Source of the DNA: Planctomycetota bacterium
Lineage (GTDB): Bacteria; Planctomycetota; Phycisphaerae; UBA1845; UTPLA1
NCBI GenBank assembly: GCA_027295245.1
Contig: JAPULF010000570.1
Coordinates: forward strand, 1 to 8,189
Reading direction: 5' to 3'
Length of the DNA stretch: 8,189 bases
A program made the translations under genes and the position numbers. Below, piece after piece: positions 6,603-8,189 of the stretch (within the stretch, counting starts at the first letter, position 1; each line of letters opens with the position of its first letter). The notes below the pieces were generated by a model that saw only the letters and a list, made by a program, of their open reading frames with translations, ran no database searches and was not told where the DNA came from.

Positions 6603-8138
6603 ATGCCCGGCCCGGCCGCGACCAAGCTCCGCATGTCCGACTATCCTGAAGGGACCGGATTGAAAACCGAGATTCACGCTCGATCGTCGTCCTTGGCGGT
6701 ATTCGTATGCGCTGCCTGCGGCGGGTCCGCGGTGGGCTGGTATATCTACGACGCCTATCGGCACCTCGGAGTCATTTCGGGCCAACATCTGCTCGTGATC
6801 GTGATTGCGGCCGCCTGGGCGGTTTCGGCCCTGATCGGGTTCTGGGCTCCCCGGAGGGTCGCCGCCTCTCGGCCCTCCACCCAAAAGTACGAGCCGATCA
6901 ATCGGTTGGCCGCCAGGGTCAATCGCCTGGCATCGGTGGGGCTGCTGCCGCTGCTGGTCTGGCATATCTCGCAGGCATACTGGGCGGCGATCTACGGCGC
7001 CCGACCGGTTCCCGCGGGCTATCGGCTGCTCCTGATTTTCGCGCTGATGTTGGCGGTATTGGTGATCTGCGCCTCGGTGCTACGGCGGCTGCTGGGGTCA
7101 CGGCGAGCCATGGGGCCGGTCGTTTCGCTGGGCATGGCGGCCGTGCTGCTCTTCATCACGGAGGCGGTCTGGTCGGCGATGTCGGTCCCCTTTCCGGGGC
7201 CGCGGAACTTCGCCGTAGACGGCGGGTTCATCTCGCGAACGGTGGACGAGTCGGTCACGGGATACCCCTACATCTATCGCAGCAAGGTGCGATACCGCGA
7301 GGAGTGGGGAAGCAACCCGCGTGGATACTTCGACGACCGCAACGGACTCGACTATTCGATCAACAACCTGGGGCTGCGCGGCCGCCAGCCGTCGCCGCCT
7401 GAGACGGTCGGCGTTTATCGAGTCGTGTTCCTGGGAGACTCGTTCACGTTCGGCGCGGGCGTGCGCGAGAGCGATACCCTGCCGGAGCAAGTCGGGCGAG
7501 GGTTACGGGCGCTGTGCGATGACTGCCCCATCGAGTGCGTCAACGGCGGCGTAAGCGGCTTCGACACCCGGCAGGAGGTGGCCCTCTACCGCGACCTGCT
7601 GATGCCCTACGAGCCGGACGCGGTCGTCGTCGTCATGGGCCTGAACGATCGCAGACCGACAAGCGTGAATTCGACGATCACATGGCAGCCGAGCGAGTTG
7701 GAGCGGGTGTCGGTTTTATTCTCGCGGGTCCGTGTGGCGGTAGCCGGGTGGGTGGTCCACGACGTAGCCCACGAGCTTCCGAGCTACGAGACCTGTTTCA
7801 CGGCCCTGCGGGATCTGCGCGATCTGTTGGGGCCCGATCAGCGGTTGTTGGTCGCGATCTATCCATACGTCGACGACAGGTTGTGGAATTATCCGTTGAA
7901 GGATCTCCACCGGCAGATAGCCGAACGGCTTGCGGACGACGGTATTGCAGTGATCGATTTGCTCCCGGTGCTGCTGGCCCTGGGGTCGGCGGAGCTTTGC
8001 GTCCATAACCAACAAGACAACCACCCAAACGAAGTTGCCCACGCCGCGGCCGGCCAAGCGATCGCGAAGCGGCTGGGCAATTCGCTCATCGCGCGCCGCC
8101 GGACCGCGAAGATGGCCTTCGCCCCCGACGGGCAATAG
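6603..8138 (+). CDS. Membrane-anchored SGNH/GDSL hydrolase-like protein
   Basis: The product has 511 residues. Five hydrophobic segments lie at about residues 29-50, 62-82, 109-131, 140-161 and 171-192, so the N-terminal 195 residues form a small membrane domain. The rest is an SGNH hydrolase fold: a lead-in YSINNLGLRGRQ, block I FLGDSFTFGAGV with nucleophile Ser280, block II VNGGVSGFDT (Gly near 315-319), block III GLND (G346, N348), and block V DNHPN with D472 and H474 as the remaining dyad. All four blocks are intact, so activity is likely. Members act on ester bonds, and those with membrane anchors in envelope loci often add or remove O-acetyl groups on exported glycans. With five helices the C-terminal domain's side of the membrane is uncertain, but a periplasmic site would suit glycan modification. 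ATG 6603 is chosen as the longest ATG frame; ATG 6633 or TTG 6660 (preceded by GAAGGGA) would shorten only the pre-helix tail. The substrate cannot be read from sequence. Confidence 0.88.
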   Translation: MPGPAATKLRMSDYPEGTGLKTEIHARSSSLAVFVCAACGGSAVGWYIYDAYRHLGVISGQHLLVIVIAAAWAVSALIGFWAPRRVAASRPSTQKYEPINRLAARVNRLASVGLLPLLVWHISQAYWAAIYGARPVPAGYRLLLIFALMLAVLVICASVLRRLLGSRRAMGPVVSLGMAAVLLFITEAVWSAMSVPFPGPRNFAVDGGFISRTVDESVTGYPYIYRSKVRYREEWGSNPRGYFDDRNGLDYSINNLGLRGRQPSPPETVGVYRVVFLGDSFTFGAGVRESDTLPEQVGRGLRALCDDCPIECVNGGVSGFDTRQEVALYRDLLMPYEPDAVVVVMGLNDRRPTSVNSTITWQPSELERVSVLFSRVRVAVAGWVVHDVAHELPSYETCFTALRDLRDLLGPDQRLLVAIYPYVDDRLWNYPLKDLHRQIAERLADDGIAVIDLLPVLLALGSAELCVHNQQDNHPNEVAHAAAGQAIAKRLGNSLIARRRTAKMAFAPDGQ

Positions 8139-8150
8139 GGCGAAGCCTTT
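8114..8150 (+). terminator. Hairpin over the SGNH gene stop codon, probable transcription end
   Basis: TTCGCCC at 8118-8124 pairs with GGGCGAA at 8138-8144, and the stem extends by GGC (8114-8116) with GCC (8145-8147) across one bulged C. The loop is 13 nt and contains most of the TAG stop, and a short TTT follows at 8148-8150. The stem is strong but the T-run is minimal. A second small perfect hairpin, CCACG-TTT-CGTGG, lies at 8167-8179. Confidence 0.4.
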
Positions 8151-8189
8151 CGTCGGCCGACCTTCCCCACGTTTCGTGGACACCAAGTC

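Overview
The window is a GC-rich bacterial chromosome segment. It carries five complete protein-coding genes and the 3' end of a sixth. Codon use is GC-rich at third positions and the genes are well spaced, with intergenic gaps of about 95 to 295 bp. The gene types fit a Gram-negative-type envelope with an ABC-dependent surface polysaccharide route: a Wzt-like ATPase with a C-terminal carbohydrate-recognition domain, a divergent polysaccharide deacetylase and a membrane-anchored SGNH hydrolase. The mix of a SpoIIE-type phosphatase, a FixJ-type regulator and these EPS-type proteins recalls Planctomycetota or a related environmental phylum. That placement is an impression from gene style, and there is no rRNA or other marker here to confirm it.

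Layout. Bases 1-330 (+) are the C-terminal part of a SpoIIE/PP2C-type serine phosphatase. Bases 524-1162 (+) encode a FixJ/NarL-style response regulator (REC plus LuxR-type HTH) with no sensor kinase next to it. Bases ~1458-3005 (+) encode a polysaccharide-deacetylase-fold protein of the type found in exopolysaccharide clusters. Bases 3118-4377 (+) encode the Wzt/TagH-like ATP-binding protein. Converging on it from the other strand, 4474-6327 (-) encodes a polytopic membrane protein with a GT-C-like acidic motif and a soluble C-terminal domain. It is divergently paired with 6603-8138 (+), a five-helix membrane protein fused to an SGNH/GDSL hydrolase domain.

How the genes may work together. 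The left end is signal transduction: the phosphatase could belong to a partner-switching or stress pathway, and the regulator is a phosphorylation-controlled transcription factor. The remaining four genes look like parts of a surface glycan assembly, modification and export locus. The putative GT-C-like enzyme would transfer sugars from lipid carriers outside the membrane. The deacetylase-fold and SGNH proteins would modify the glycan, and the Wzt-like ATPase would select and power export of finished chains. The permease partner (Wzm) and cytoplasmic glycosyltransferases are not in the window, so this is probably the edge of a larger cluster or a dispersed set. No tRNA, rRNA, CRISPR array, transposase or clear mobile element was seen.

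The points most worth a second look are: an apparent His-to-Gln change at a usual metal-ligand position of the deacetylase; the absence of a permease beside the Wzt-like ATPase; a membrane gene with no ATG or GTG start but a good Shine-Dalgarno sequence placed before an in-frame ATC; and a hairpin with pseudoknot-capable arms over the stop codon of the SGNH gene. I did not find clear evidence of a wholly new system.
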